From contig JANFAH010000045.1 in NCBI GenBank assembly GCA_024663395.1, positions 62,001 through 126,000 of the forward strand: a stretch of DNA of 64,000 nt. The letters run 5' to 3'. The DNA is from Pisolithus tinctorius. Its lineage: Eukaryota > Basidiomycota > Agaricomycetes > Boletales > Pisolithaceae. Below are positions 32,808 through 45,043 of the stretch, piece by piece. The position numbers and the translations under genes are program-made. Position 1 is the stretch's first letter; every line of letters starts with the position of its first letter. Below the pieces are notes generated by a model. That model did no database searches. It was not told the origin of the DNA and worked only from the letters and a program-made list of their open reading frames with translations.

Positions 32808-33880
32808 ATGTCTGCCAACCACCTTCCCCACCTTTCCCAACTCATTTGCATGGCCACCCCTGACCCAATCAAAGTGGAGAAGGCCACCCTCAAGGAGAAG
32901 TTCATTGCTGTGTCTGCAGCCATGGTTGCCAAGGCCAAGTGCCTTCTGGATGATAAGGAGGAGCTGCAAGAGGAATGGGTGATGTGGATGCACTGGTGGG
33001 AAGAGAAGACAGTAAGTGCACATTTTACTTGGGGCTCACCAGCTTTGACCCTTTTTTAGGCTGAAGTGTTTCCTATCATCAAGTGCAGGTGGGAGCTGAC
33101 CAAGGTAGCTGTGGTGGATGGACCCACAGTGGCCAAGGCCAATGAGGTCTATGAGAAGTGGGCAGCAGAGGAGATCACCACAGCTGAGCATGAACAAGTT
33201 GACAAGGATGTGTGAATGGGAGAAGAGGCCTCACAGGATGTCAGGGAGCAGGGGACAAGTGCTGTGATGCCAGCTGTGACAGAGAGGATGTCACACATTA
33301 AGGTGGTGCAGCCCTTGCAGAAGGTAAGAGTGTCACATGTGCAGTGTTGCAGAGGCTAACACTTGGGCTCTTAGCAATCTTGGCAGATGATCATGGAGAG
33401 CAAGGATGAGGCTGAGACACCCAGGGTCATGGTTCTGCCAGGGTCCAGCCTCCACAAGGAGCCTTGTGTGAGGTGCATAGTGAAGAAGACCCTGTGTGTC
33501 AGACCTGCAGGGTAGATGTGCAAGGGATGCATGTGCATGAAGCAGGGCTGCAAGAAGTTGATGAAGGCAGCAGGAAAGAAGGCGCCAGTTAGCATGTCAA
33601 CCAGTAAGTAGCAACCTCACCTCAGGGGATCCAAAGCTAATGACTCATAGTGTGGTCTTTAAAGGCTGCCAAGGCCAGCCCATCCAAGAGGGTCACTGAC
33701 AATGATGATGATGAGGTCAAGGTGGTTGAGAGCCACATGCATGCAAAGGGAAAGGTGCTGGTGGGCAGCTGGCTTGATAGCAAGGTTGCAGCCAACCTCT
33801 TGCAATTGCTGAGGCTGTGGAGTCAGAGGCCATATGCCTTCAACTCCAGGTGTGTGTCAACCAGCTCACTGAGGTGCTAG
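32808..33880 (+). pseudogene. Decayed four-exon gene with a C-terminal Zn2Cys6-like cluster
   Basis: Exons are 32808-33011, 33060-33323, 33375-33603 and about 33665-33880, with GTAAG...AG introns of 48, 51 and 61 nt. Exon 1 is Lys/Glu-rich ('MATPDPIKVEKATLKEKF'). Exon 3 carries CVRCIVKKTLC, then after seven positions CKGCMCMKQGC, giving the C-X2-C-X6-C-X7-C-X2-C-X6-C spacing of a fungal Zn(II)2Cys6 cluster. A TGA interrupts exon 2 (after EQVDKDV), a TAG lies inside the cluster linker, and exon 4 is out of phase. It may once have bound DNA; role unknown. Confidence 0.55.
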
Positions 33881-34592
33881 AGAAGATTGGGTCAAGTAGG
33901 AATGATTGTACTTAGTTAATTTTTGCTGCATTGTCCTCTCCACATCTTAGCGCATGTAGCGCACAATATACTGCTGTTGTCTCTTCTGCATGAGGTTGTG
34001 ACATGAAGCAACACAAAGTAGGTGACTACCCTCCATGGGACAGTTCAGCCATGGTAACATATGGTGTGTGGGGTACCAACTTGTCTTCTTTGTGCAACTT
34101 TCAACTTCCCTGAGTGGTGAGTCCTCATAGCATGGTGTTGACATACAGTGTGATGGCATGTTGAAGTGAGAGTGAGGGGATGTTTTAGTGGGTATCTGGG
34201 ATGGTCTTTGGGTATCAAATGTAAGGAGACAGAAAGAGAATTGAAAGGAAAAAGGAGAAAAGGGCACACATTGACTGCATGTTCAAGGAACAAATGCACA
34301 GGGTAGTTGTGAGTATAAGCAGTATATGGCAGCCAAGGATGGCATCAGCAACACTAGTTAGTAAGTGAAGTAACAGGAGAGATGGTGTTTTAGTTATATA
34401 CCTATCAGGTGGTTTGTTATTTTTCTGGACAGTTTTGGACTGATTGTTAGCAGTGTTTATGTTTTTTATGTTTTTTGAGAGAGGACTAGCTATCAGTAGG
34501 ATCACCAGATGAAACCTGGGGTGGAACAGAGGTCTCCAGATGAAACCCAGGGTAAAACAGACAAGGAAAAATGAACTATGTTTGGTATTGGA
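33881..34592. other. CpG-poor spacer, no gene seen
   Basis: Only short unsupported ORFs. It probably contains the lost 3' end and LTR of Gypsy-4. Confidence 0.4.
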
Positions 34593-36560
34593 TCAATTTA
34601 GGAGTATGTGGGTCTCCCCTGCATGGGACTTTGAATGCTGATGTAACTGGCATGCATGCCAAGTGATCAGTTCTGTGGTAGTCAGTAGTGTTGCATCATC
34701 ACTGGATAGGGGTAAAAGGAAGGTAGCCTCAGTGAGGTCACATGGGAACAGCAGCTCAACACCATGTACCATGAAGTAAGGGGAGAGACCCATGGACTTC
34801 AATATGGTGACCTGCTTGACCCAGAACACAGAGTGCATGATGGTGTGCCAGCAGCAGTCATTGTTCTTGCAGCTCTTCATAATAGCCTCTCATACATCAT
34901 AATGGCAATGCTCTATGATACCATTAGCCTGAGAGTTGTAAGGAGCAATATGGATGTGATGGATATGATATTGCACAGCTAGGGCATCTAAGGCCTGAAT
35001 GAATGCAGGACCATTGTCCATGACAATTTTGGTGAGCAGACCCCAGTGGCATATGATGTCCTCAAAGATGAAGGACACAAGCATGGCACTGTTTTCTGCA
35101 TGCAGCATGCCACTCTGGATATGAGGTGACTGTGCATCAAGCCTGCACTATGTACCAATAGTCACTGGCTTTAGGCATTAGCATCATATCAATGTGAGCT
35201 TTATGAAAAAGGCCCCCTATCATGGGCACAGTAGGAGGTATGTGAAGTTTCTGCATCTGGTGGATCTGGCATTTGTGACAAGTATGAACAAACCATTTTA
35301 CATCCTCAATGAGCCAAGGCCACCAAAAGCACAGGAGGAGGTGGGTGCAGATGGTGAAGGCACCTTTGTGTCTGAGGTCATCATGTGCTTTGATGAGGTG
35401 ATATTGCTTGGGTTCATTGATGATGAGCTGGTGCAGCCTGTGTGGTTCTCTACACCATAAGTTGCTGTCAAGGAGGAAGAAGTGGCTGGCAGAGTTAAAG
35501 AAAGATGACTATTGCACATCAGTAAGGTTGGGGGTTGCTCACAGGTCATGAGGAATGCATGGATCAATGTGATTTTTGCCTTGCATATCTGAGCCTTTGC
35601 AGACTGTGGAATGGCTGGCTTGTCAGAGGTATCAGGGGTGCTATCTGTATCAGCAGTCACAAAGAATGTGAGGTAGAAGGATGCAGGCAGTGGGAGGCAT
35701 GCCTGATGGTAAGTGGGTGGCAGTAAGGAGTGATACAGGCATTGATCTTCGTTGGAGATGGATGTGGGAGGTGGGCAGTCATTGATAGCCTCTGTAGAGA
35801 AGGGAGTAAAAATGGTCTAGCCAGTCCTCATGGTTGTCATCCTCAGGCAGGTCAAGTTCTGACTGCAGGAAGTGGGAGAGGCCATGGTGCCTGGCATGCT
35901 TGTCCACAGGAATGTGCATGAGTTTGAACAAGAAGAGGAGGATGCCAGCAATCCAGCAGTTGATCATTGTGTTAGGCTGCAGATCTGGGTTGTTTATCAT
36001 GCCCTTAATATATTTCACATCTACCTCCACAGTGAAGTTAGTGAGGCCAAAGATGTACACACATACCACATGCAATGTGCAGAAGAGGCCATACAACTCA
36101 AGCTTAGCCTGGGAGTAGGGGCTTTCCACTTCATTGAGGGTGATGGACCCAAAGTGACTAGGGTAGTGTTTTCCATCTTTGCCAATCTGGTAAAGGATGT
36201 AGCCAACTGCAATAACCAAGGTGTCAACTGCTGAAATCACTTCACAACTACACTCATAGTTGATCCACCAGAGTGTGGGGGACTTAACAATTTCATCCTT
36301 GAGTTGTTGCATGGCAGCACATTGCAGTTCATCCCATGTGAATGGCATGTTCCATGTGAGCAGCAACTAGCAGCTGCATGATCTTGGCAAAGTCTTCAAC
36401 AAAGATGCAGAGAACACTGCAGACACTGAGGAAACTGCAAACCTGGGTCAGGTCATTCCTACATTTACAGGTGCAGAAGTCAACACTACAGGTTAGAGGA
36501 CATGTATGAAGCAATCTGGGACAATGGGCAACTGATGAGCTTGTCAAAGTTTGCAATGCC
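34593..36560 (-). mobile_element. Gypsy-4: RT-thumb, RNase H and integrase remnant (Gypsy-2 lineage)
   Basis: Minus-strand pieces in order are the RT connection ('NDLTQVCSFLSVCSV', near 36450), RNase H (36366-35779, with 'SQAKLELYGLFCTLH' and 'GMINNPDLQPN', the same block as Gypsy-2) and an integrase zinc region near 35300. The integrase core follows (35108-34890), with 'VMDNGPAFIQALDALAVQ' and 'SQANGIIEHCHYD', and ends near 34593. Frames change several times. This is the integrase that Gypsy-2 lacks. Confidence 0.8.
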
Positions 36561-36780
36561 TAAGAAGGAGAAAGAAGAAGAGTTACTGCTGTTTACAACC
36601 CACTGGGACAAAGGAAAGGAAAGGGCAATAGAGCAGTTGCCAACCAGAATCTATGTTGATGACCAAAAAGTTGTGGTCCACTGAGGGTGAACCAGAGAGA
36701 GGTCAAGAAACACAGATAGGTTGTCCTTGAGGTTGAGGATGGGGATGAAGTCAAGATGCAGGTCAAGGCATAGGGATAGG
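36561..36780. other. Junction between Gypsy-4 and Gypsy-5
   Basis: Gypsy-5 RT stops abruptly after 'MVMFFGQ' and Gypsy-4 begins on the other side. A plus-strand ORF here (36502-36684) has no family resemblance. Confidence 0.35.
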
Positions 36781-38330
36781 TCACCCCTGGCCAAAGAACA
36801 TCACCATAGGCTCAAACAAGCCACTAGGGGTAATGAAGCCCCTTTTCCATCCCTCTCCTTCCCTTACATGGAGGTTAGTAAAGCCCCAGCAGTTGTCAAA
36901 TTTAGCATAATAGTGGGATTCCACCAACTTGTCAAAGAGGGACTGGGCATTGGGCAAGGGGTGTGTGTCTGGGACAGTCCAAGAGTTCAGGTAGTGGTAG
37001 TCTTGAATTAACTTTTTCTTTCCATCCTTCTTGGCTATCAAGAATACAGGTGTGGCTTGTGGTGAAGTATAAGGTCAAATCTTCCTGCACTTGAGGTTTT
37101 GTTGAGGAATTCATCCAGTACCTTGAGTTCTTCTGGGGACATAGGGTAGACAGAAGACTTCTTAGGCTTAAACCCATCCTTATGTCAAATTTCATGGTCC
37201 AGTTCTTTCCAATGGTGAGGAAGGGGGATGTCATCTTCTGCAAATACCTTTGTGGAACATGAGTATCATTCCAGAGGCATACCTCTTCCTTTTTATCAGC
37301 TAACACTGTTTCAAACTCAGTTGACAGGGTAGTCTTCTAAATTTGTGGTTCATTGTCATCCCAGCAGTCAATTTTACCTGTTACCCAATTGACATGAGGT
37401 CTATATTCCTTCAAGAATGGCATCCTCAGGAGGATGTCCTCCTTTCCTTTTAGGGGGCTGATGAAGGCCTTGATTTTGAGTTGACATCCTTTAACAATTG
37501 CATGGAGCATGCACTTGTGTTTGAGCATTTCCCTATCCTTCTGGGTGAAGGACATCATGGGGAATGGTGTGTCAACACAATAGGTAATGATCTTGAGTTT
37601 GTTGACCATCTGTTGGGATATGAGATTGACTTCTGTGCCTGAGTTGATACAGGTGACTATGCTTGCATTGTAGTCTTCTAGTTGTACTTGTCCAAGGGGA
37701 GACACAACACACATATCCAATTCCTCATCTATAGAAGTACAGTTAGCAGACAATATGTAGGATGGACTGACTGTAACAAGTGATTCAGCAGTCTGATTCA
37801 AAAATCCTCTTTCTTCATCTCCACTTCCATGATCTCCATGCTCTACTGTTCTGCCCAGAAGTCTTCATTGGCTTCTTGCAGTCACACTTGATGTGACCCA
37901 TTTCTTGGCAATTAAAGCATTTAATGTCTGCACAGCATGTGGTAGTCTTTCATCTTTGATCAACATCCATGGCATCAGGGTCACAGTGCAGGGTGTATGA
38001 GGTGAATTGATGGCAATCATGATTGGAATCTTCTCCTTCTAAGATCCAATGCATAGCAATAGCCATACAAGCTTCTCCCATGGCCACAGTCCATTCTTTT
38101 ACTGTACTAGGTGTCCTTCTGGTATTAAGAACCCAGTTATGATAATCAGGGGTGATCCCCTTTCTGAGAAATGTACCTCCCTCATGGGAGTCTTTGCATA
38201 AGCCAGCCTTGTTGACCAGTCCCATGAACTCCACAATATACAACTCAAGTTCCTGTTTTCCTTGAGAGTCAGATTCAAGGTTGATGTCATGCCAGATGGA
38301 CTTTTTTTGTCATTCTTTGACAACCTTCAT
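36781..38330 (-). mobile_element. Gypsy-5: gag-protease-RT remnant (Gypsy-1/3 lineage), truncated in RT
   Basis: Gag remnants (38330-37860) include 'DPDAMDVDQ', the signature that precedes the knuckle in Gypsy-3, and a CCHC knuckle CFNCQEMGHIKCDC near 37920. Protease (37801-37337) has INSGTEVNLIS in place of the active-site DSG block, so the catalytic Asp is lost. RT (37300-36781) keeps 'KKLIQDYHYLNSW' and 'GFTNLHVREGEGW' but ends before YxDD. Several frame changes occur. Confidence 0.78.
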
Positions 38331-38934
38331 TGCTCACATTGTCAATCAAGCCATTGCACATGAGATAATTGCACTCAAAACCATTGTTCTTCTCCTCAAT
38401 ATCTGACAGGGAGGAGGAGCAATCCTCAGCAAGTGCTCCAAAAATGAACCTCCCTTGTCTGTGACACACAAGCATGAACACTTTTATCCCATCCTCCCCC
38501 TCACTCATACTGCCATCCATTCCCCCTGTAGTCTGTGTACATCCCACCACCTTCATATTTCACCACTGCTGATACCCCAGAAAAAGATTGTTCATGTATG
38601 CCATGTGACAGTGCTGCCACTGGCATGATTCCCCCCATCATTGAAGAAGATCATGAGGATGAGTACATCACTACTTCACAGAACACAAGTACTCTGTGTG
38701 TTGCAGGCAAATTCCACACCACCCTCAATACACTCTTTTTTACATTGGGGGACATGCACAATTGGTCTGTGTTCTGTATCATCTTGAATGACTCCCAACT
38801 CCTGAACCAGCTGGAGGGATGGTCAGTCAAGTAGCAGGTACACAGCTCAGGGTTGGTCAAGGTTGCAAAGAGGAATGTGTGTTTTTTTGAGGTTGACATG
38901 ACTCTGGACAAATTTTGTCAGAGGTACAGGGATC
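38331..38934. other. CpG-poor spacer, no gene recognised
   Basis: Short ORFs on both strands without family resemblance. A leader for Gypsy-5 gag may be included at the left. Confidence 0.35.
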
Positions 38935-39371
38935 TGTTATGCTAGACCAAAGTCATGAAATAGGTTGAGCTCAGTCATAGACTTATTGGTTTCTACCTAG
39001 CAAACAGCTGAGGTAACCTCTGCAAGATGACAGAGGATTTGGCAATGCTGGTAAGAGTGGTCCTGGTTAGGGACACTGAGGGCAAACTTCTGAATGAGAT
39101 CACCGTGTATGATTGAGCAGCTCAAGTCTGGGGTTCCAGGACTTGAGCCAGCAAGCTAAATACTACACAGAGACAGACCATGAGGAGTCCACATGTTCTA
39201 AGGTAATTATGCTATTGGTTGAACAATAATGCTGTGTGTCTGCAACAAGGCATGAGAATGTATTGCTACTGGTGGAAACAGAAGGGCCATCAGACCAGAG
39301 AGAAGATGGCCACAAAAGGAAAAGCAGTCTGATGGAAAGAAAATGAGGCATACAGCAAGCAAAATGTAACA
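38935..39371 (-). repeat. Decayed LTR of the Gypsy-3 family
   Basis: It aligns over its whole length with the young Gypsy-3 LTR (TGTTAT...GTAACA, 437 bp versus 452). Differences are concentrated at CpG sites of the young copy, which here are mostly TG or CA. The TATA/hairpin segment is conserved. Confidence 0.9.
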
Positions 39372-39537
39372 TTACCCCTCTTCCAAGGCTTGAAGTCCCT
39401 GACTTCAAACTACTCTCCATAAGGTTCTCTGGTCATATTGGCAATGGTGGAGTCATTGAAGTCATAATTATTATCATACTTATCATTGTCCTCACTTCTG
39501 ATAAGAGTATGATCATCTACCAGTCTGGGGGTAGAGT
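39372..39537 (-). pseudogene. 3' end of a decayed Gypsy-3-family internal region
   Basis: After a polypurine tract the sequence matches Gypsy-3 13925-14088, the coding end after the CCHC tail, including 'TTGAAGTC...GACTTCAA' and 'GTATGATCATCTACCAG'. Homology then stops, so the element is truncated. Confidence 0.85.
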
Positions 39538-39761
39538 CTCTCCAGAGGGGTGCAATGACACAGCAAAGAATGCCAGGTGTAATGCTGACAATACCTTCAG
39601 TTTATCCAGCTCCAATGATGTCCTCATGCTCAGGCCAGTTGCCTTTGTAAAGGCCTCACAAAATGCACATGCTGTTGCAAGTGTAGTACTCCAGCACTCA
39701 GCAATGTTAGTCCCTACTAGCACTTGGTGGTTAAACCACACCAAGTAAGCCAAGATACCTT

Positions 39762-39834
39762 GACCAAATAGCTCAGTGGTTAGAGCACCCAGTTGAAACC
39801 TGGGAGGTCCAGGGTTCAATCCCCTGTCGGGTCA
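39762..39834 (+). tRNA. tRNA-like sequence, anticodon GAA (Phe by position), probable pseudogene
   Basis: It folds as a cloverleaf. The D arm is GCTC/GAGC, the anticodon stem CCCAG/CTGGG with loop TTGAAAC, and the T stem CAGGG/CCCTG with loop TTCAATC; discriminator A. The acceptor GACCAAA/TCGGGTC has two adjacent mismatches. Box B (GGTTCAATCC) is intact. It ends 14 bp before the Copia-3 primer site, so it lies in or beside the place of that element's 5' LTR. Confidence 0.55.
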
Positions 39835-39848
39835 CATTTATTGCAACA

Positions 39849-39860
39849 GGTTATGAGCCC
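39849..39860 (+). promoter_or_regulatory. Copia-3 primer binding site (initiator tRNA-Met half type)
   Basis: GGTTATGAGCCC, identical to the Copia-1 site, directly after TTGCAACA, which looks like an LTR end. Confidence 0.7.
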
Positions 39861-39962
39861 CACACTCTAGGACTTTCCTGACACACCATTTGCCACATCA
39901 TCCACCTCTGCGCAAAATCTCAACTGCCTCAGACCACATTCTCAGCCTCTGTTGATTTTTCT

Positions 39963-41825
39963 TTGCCCTCTCACCCTCCAGACTCACCCCATCCACCTCC
40001 CAATCACTCCTTTTGCCCCATACTCACTACCATGGCTGAAGAACACTCCTGCTCATCATTCTCAGTCACAAAACTCACTTCTTCAAACTACAACACCTGG
40101 AAAGGCAAAATGAAGGCCTTCCTGTGCACTAAAGGCCTCTGGACCATTGTTAATGGCTCTGAAAAGTGCCCAGATGAGTCCAAAACTGAAGCTCACACTA
40201 AATGGGACCTCAGAGCAGACAGAGCAGCTGGTGAACTGTACCTGGTGCTTTCTAGTGAACAAAGGACCCATGTGGAGGCTGTCCAAGATGATCCTGTCCA
40301 AATCTGGTTGACCCTTGCCTCCATTCACCTCCAACAGCACCCTGGTGCTTGTTTCAATGCCTGGGACAACTTCTTCTTGATTAGAAAGCAACCAGATGAG
40401 TCCCTGAGCTCTCTGATTGCTAGGATCAAAGATTCCATGTCTAAAATCCAGGAATTGCATCCCAAAGACACCTCCAGTCCTTACACCATCAAGGACATGG
40501 ATAATGAGCTAGTTTGTATGGCTATGGTGTGCTCCTTAGGCAAAGATTACTTGCATTTTGCATCCTCTTTACTTCTGTTCCAATCCCTGGACAAGGAGAA
40601 GCTAAAAGAGGCCTTCCTTGCTGAAGAATTGCAGCAAAAATGACACCCTGAAGCCCCTACATCTGAGACTGTGCTATTCAGTGCCTCCAGCAATTGCAGA
40701 TGCCCTACCTCCACCCCTTGCTCATTTTGTGAATTTCTAGGACACTGTGTCCATAAATGCCAAAACTTGGCAAAAGCGAAGTCTGTCTACCTCTCCCAGA
40801 AGTGCCAGTGCAATAAAGGGCCTCCCAACACTGCAAATCAGGCCTCCAGCTCATCCCAGTTGACCCAAGGTTTGGGCACCATGCCTTCTACCTCCTTGCT
40901 GAAGGAGAGTGCCTCACAAGCAGTGGAATTCACTGGAAATGCAAGTCTTCATTCTTCTGAGCCCTCTTTGCTCCTCTACCATCTCCAGCTTGATGCCGAC
41001 ATCTCTTGGATTGCAGAAACAGGTGCCACTGCTCATATGATGCCTCATTGCCATTGGCTGCAAAATTACAGCCAAAAATGCATTCCTGTGAAGTTAGCAG
41101 ACAATAAAATTGTCTATTCAGCTGGGATTGGGTCTGTGGTGTTCCAGCCTGTAGTGGGGGGTCAAAAGCATCAAGCTGTTGAGTTTAGTGATGTTCTGCA
41201 TGTCCCTGACCTGTGAAATAATCTACTATCTGTTTTATACCTCTGTTGCAATAATGGCTTTGGGCAGTGCCCTCACCATACCCTCTTCATTGCATGAGTT
41301 TCAGAACAAAACTTGGCCTTCCTTGAGGGTGAGACCATCCCCATCACTCAATATGCCTCTGCAGCAACCACTCTGCCACTGGATCTTGATCTCTGGCACA
41401 GGAGGCTCGCCCACCATCACCTAGCAGGTGTCAAATCTCTATTAAACCGCAATCTAGCCACTGGGATGGTCCTTGAGTCAAAATCTACCCCTGATCCCAT
41501 CTGTGAACCTTGCTTGGCTGGCAAGATGCATGCCAACCCATTCCCTAGCTTGTCCACTTGTGCCTCCATGCCCCTAGAACTTGTCCACACTGATGTACAC
41601 TTTGTGGGCCATCCCTCCTTCACTGGGTACAAATATTGGGTCACATTCATTGATGATTATTTGCACTATCACTTTGTTTTGCCCATAAAAGCTAAATCAG
41701 GTTTTCAAAGCATTCAAGAGCCTTTGCAGAGAACCAGAGCGAATGAAAAATCAAGATTTTGTGTGATGACAAAGGAGGAGAATATATGAACAACTCCTTC
41801 ATCAATTTTACCACCTGGTGTCACA
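39963..41825 (+). pseudogene. Copia-3 Gag, protease and integrase N-terminal half
   Basis: Gag (ATG at 39963 or 40032) has the UBN2-like block 'TSSNYNTWKGKMKAFL'. After a TGA at 40641 the same frame holds a knuckle CSFCEFLGHCVHKC and the protease, whose site reads WIAETGATAHM, so Asp is replaced by Glu. TGA codons at 41214 and 41295 follow. The GAG-pre-integrase zinc region (LWHRRLAHHH, CEPCLAGK) and first integrase Asp (VHTDVHF) come next. A small frame break near 41770 precedes 'NNSFINFTTWCHT', and the reading ends at the nested insert. Confidence 0.85.
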
Positions 41826-43660
41826 CACCTAAGGTGTTGTGGACATGGTTACAGCTGACTCTGCCTAACTTGTTGACAAGTTGCACATAATGCCCATGCA
41901 TGCAGATGAAGACTAAAGGCCTCATGCATAGAAAGACTGCTGGATGTTAACAGTTGTCCTTTGCACAAGAACAAGCTGTCAGTGCTAAAGAGAAAAGAGG
42001 AAGTGAGTTAAGGATGCATTAAAAGTTTTTAGCACCCATGTACAGCATTCCAGTTTTTGTTGTATCTCTGCCATTTCCAAAGATATCGACTGCATTCTCA
42101 CACTCACTTAAAGTGCTCAGCCACACAATTCGGCCTTCCAGGTTTGGAGAGGACCCTTGCACCCTATGCATTTCTATAGCACTCCATCCATCAGATGCTC
42201 ATTTTGCAAAGTCCATCAATCATGGCCACCTCTTCATTGATCATCTCACTTGTCTCATTTGGCAGAGACAATGGCTACATATATCTGCCAGGCATTCCCA
42301 CCAGCTTCCATCCTAAAGCCCCCTGGTTCATCCTGTCATTGTCAGCCCCATGTCATCCCATGCAGCTTGGTCAGCATGTTCTCCTTGTCAGTATGACTTC
42401 CAGAAGGACATTCTTTGGTTGCCTCAGGTCTGTCACTCAGTTAGAAAGGTCTTATGTGGTTGTTTTGGTCTCCCCTCTTGATGAAGCATATGGATTGTTC
42501 CTCCCTGCTCCCTGCACTGTCTTTATTCTGATCTCATCCATCATTCTTCCCACATTGCAACAGCTGCAGCATAATCTACTGTTCTCCAGCCTCCCTAATC
42601 ACATCCATGATGAGTATGATGTGCATCTTGCTTTCTTACTGCAAGATCCAGCAGAAGACATCCCCCCCCCCCTTCTCCTCCTCCTCCATCAGAGCCCCAT
42701 TCATGAAGTTTTTGTTAACTTCGCTGAGAGGATGAAAGGGTGGGAGATGTGATCATGTATGCTCCCATTGCTCCACAGACCCCCAATGCCCTAGCCCCTT
42801 TGACACCTGACTCATGCCCTTCAATTCTGGAATTAATACTTCCTTATCTGGAAACACCACCCATCTGTCATGCCATCTTTGGATCTAGAGATGTCTCTGC
42901 TGAGATCTGACTTGCATCACCACCCCCTAATGTGATATCAGTGTGCTTACTCAGTTTCTGATTCTATTTGACTCATTCTGTGATTTTTTGACTATCCTTG
43001 ACTCGTTCATTGCCAATACTTACCAATCCTCTTTGCTTGCTTACTTTTCATTTCTTGCTTACTCATCATGATTACTCAGTCCTTACTCATTACTTACCAA
43101 GTGTTTGTGCCTTGTTTGTCACAAGCTGTGCTCCCCCCACAGTATATGAACCCCCATGTACTTAGCAATCACAAGCAATCAGAAGTCACTCAGCAGTCAG
43201 TTCAGTGCATAACTTGTCATCAACAGTTGAGGCTCATTTGGAAGAGTCTATCTGTTTTCATTTATATCATTGGTAGTTGAGGCTCCATCAAGAGTCTATC
43301 TACCTCCATTCCTTATCTGAAGCTTTCTTCACACTTAGTCAGCAGTTGTGCTTAGTCATCCTCCCACTCCTGCATAACTTGTCACTGACTTGTGCCAGGA
43401 GCAAGTTCTATTGAAGTCCAATACCCCCAAGTACTTTTGGCTGAATACCTTCACTCTATTCAGCATCTCCCTTCCAGTCATCATCCATTCATCTACTCCT
43501 GCATAACTTGTCAATGACTTGTGCTAGGAACACCTGCTATCAAAATTTCCCCCACATTTAGATTTTTCTGCACTCCAGGTTCCATAGAGGCAAACCACCA
43601 CTCACACATCATTTGTCTTTAGTGTTGGATTTGTTTGGTTTATACCAGCTTTCCACACTT
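41826..43660. mobile_element. 1.8-kb insert of unknown type inside the Copia-3 integrase
   Basis: Integrase coding resumes at about 43665 with 'HQHTVRNCPQQNGVAE'. The left end (41826-42055) is homologous to 59068-59275. The right part (42930-43600) has internal duplications, for example CTCCTGCATAACTTGTCA near 43370 and 43495. An open plus frame (42195-42752) has no recognised domain. The ends are uncertain; CTGG flanks both sides and could be part of a target duplication. Confidence 0.55.
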
Positions 43661-45043
43661 TGACTCACTGGTGCAGCATCCTGCACCAGCACACAGTCAG
43701 GAATTGCCCCCAGCAGAATGGAGTTGCTGAATGAGCTAACAGGGTGCTATCCGAATGAATTACTGCAATGCTAGACAAGTCAGGGCTCCCAAAGCCTTCT
43801 GGGGTGAGTGCCTTGCATCCCTGGTCCATGTATGGAACAGGTGCCCCACAGAAGCCATCCCAAATGCAACCCCTTGACTCACATATGGAGAAATGCATCT
43901 TTATAGGCTACCCTCAGGGATACAAAGGCTGGAAATTCTATAATCCCACCTCCAAGCATACCCTGATCTTGGAAAGGGCTGATTTTGATGAGAGGTGTTT
44001 CCCTCTAGCCACTGGTGCTTCCAGACCTTCCCTATGTGCACCTGTTACTCCCAAATCTCCCTCAATCTCGTCAATAAGTTTACCCAACACTCAACCACTG
44101 CCTGCCACTGATGTCTATCATCCCCAATTGGACCTGGACTCTGAAAGTGAACCCAATGATGATCTGGATCAGGGGGGAGATGATGACCTTGCAGGAGGTG
44201 ATCCAGATCCCATTCCACCTCAAATTGCTGCTCCAGAGCTTGTTCCACCACCTCCTCACACACCATCTCCTACACCACCACCTAGACTGCCCAGTCCCAT
44301 CAGAATTGGTGCTATATTGCCTGCAAGGCAAAGACAGAAGCCTAGGGAGTGGTGGAAGCTCTCTCCTGTGCAGTTGGACAATGTAGTTGATGAGGATGAC
44401 AGTGATGATGAATTGGCAATGTCTGCAGGGCTCCCTGATGAGCCACTGACTTATGCTGAAGCCATGAAGTGCCCTGATGTGGACAAATGGCAACAAGCAG
44501 CCTTGGAGGAGCTGGCTGTGCATCAGAGCAATGGGACTTGGAGGCTAGTCCCCAGGCCTGCTGGGAGCAAAGTTATTGGCTCCAAGTGGGTATTTAAGGT
44601 CAAGTGCAATGCTGATGGCTCCATAGACCACTACAAGGCTTGTCTGGTCACCAAGGGATATAACCAGCACCCTGGATTTGATTATCTCAAGGTTTTTGCC
44701 CCTACAGCTCACCTCTCCTCAATCAGAGTCATCCTGGCTCTTGCAGCACTGCAGGATCTCCATCTGTGCTCTGTAGATGTCTCTCATGCCTATCTCAATG
44801 GGGAGATTGATTGCAAGGTTTATATGGCACAACCTGAAGGATTTATAGAAGGAGATCCAAAATCACAGGTGTGTCTCCTTCAAAAAGTGATCTATGGCAG
44901 CAAACAGGGCAGAAATCACTGGAACAAGAAGATGCACTCAGTCCTTGAGTCCCTTGACTTCAGACAGACATATTCTGATGCCAGCATCTACATATACTTG
45001 AAAAATGGAATCACCATCATTCTCCCAGTTTTTGTCAATGATA

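Noticed and set aside
39517..39819. Minus-strand ORF of 100 codons over the tRNA-like sequence
   Set aside because: It runs through the cloverleaf and Gypsy-3 remnant without any domain; chance frame.
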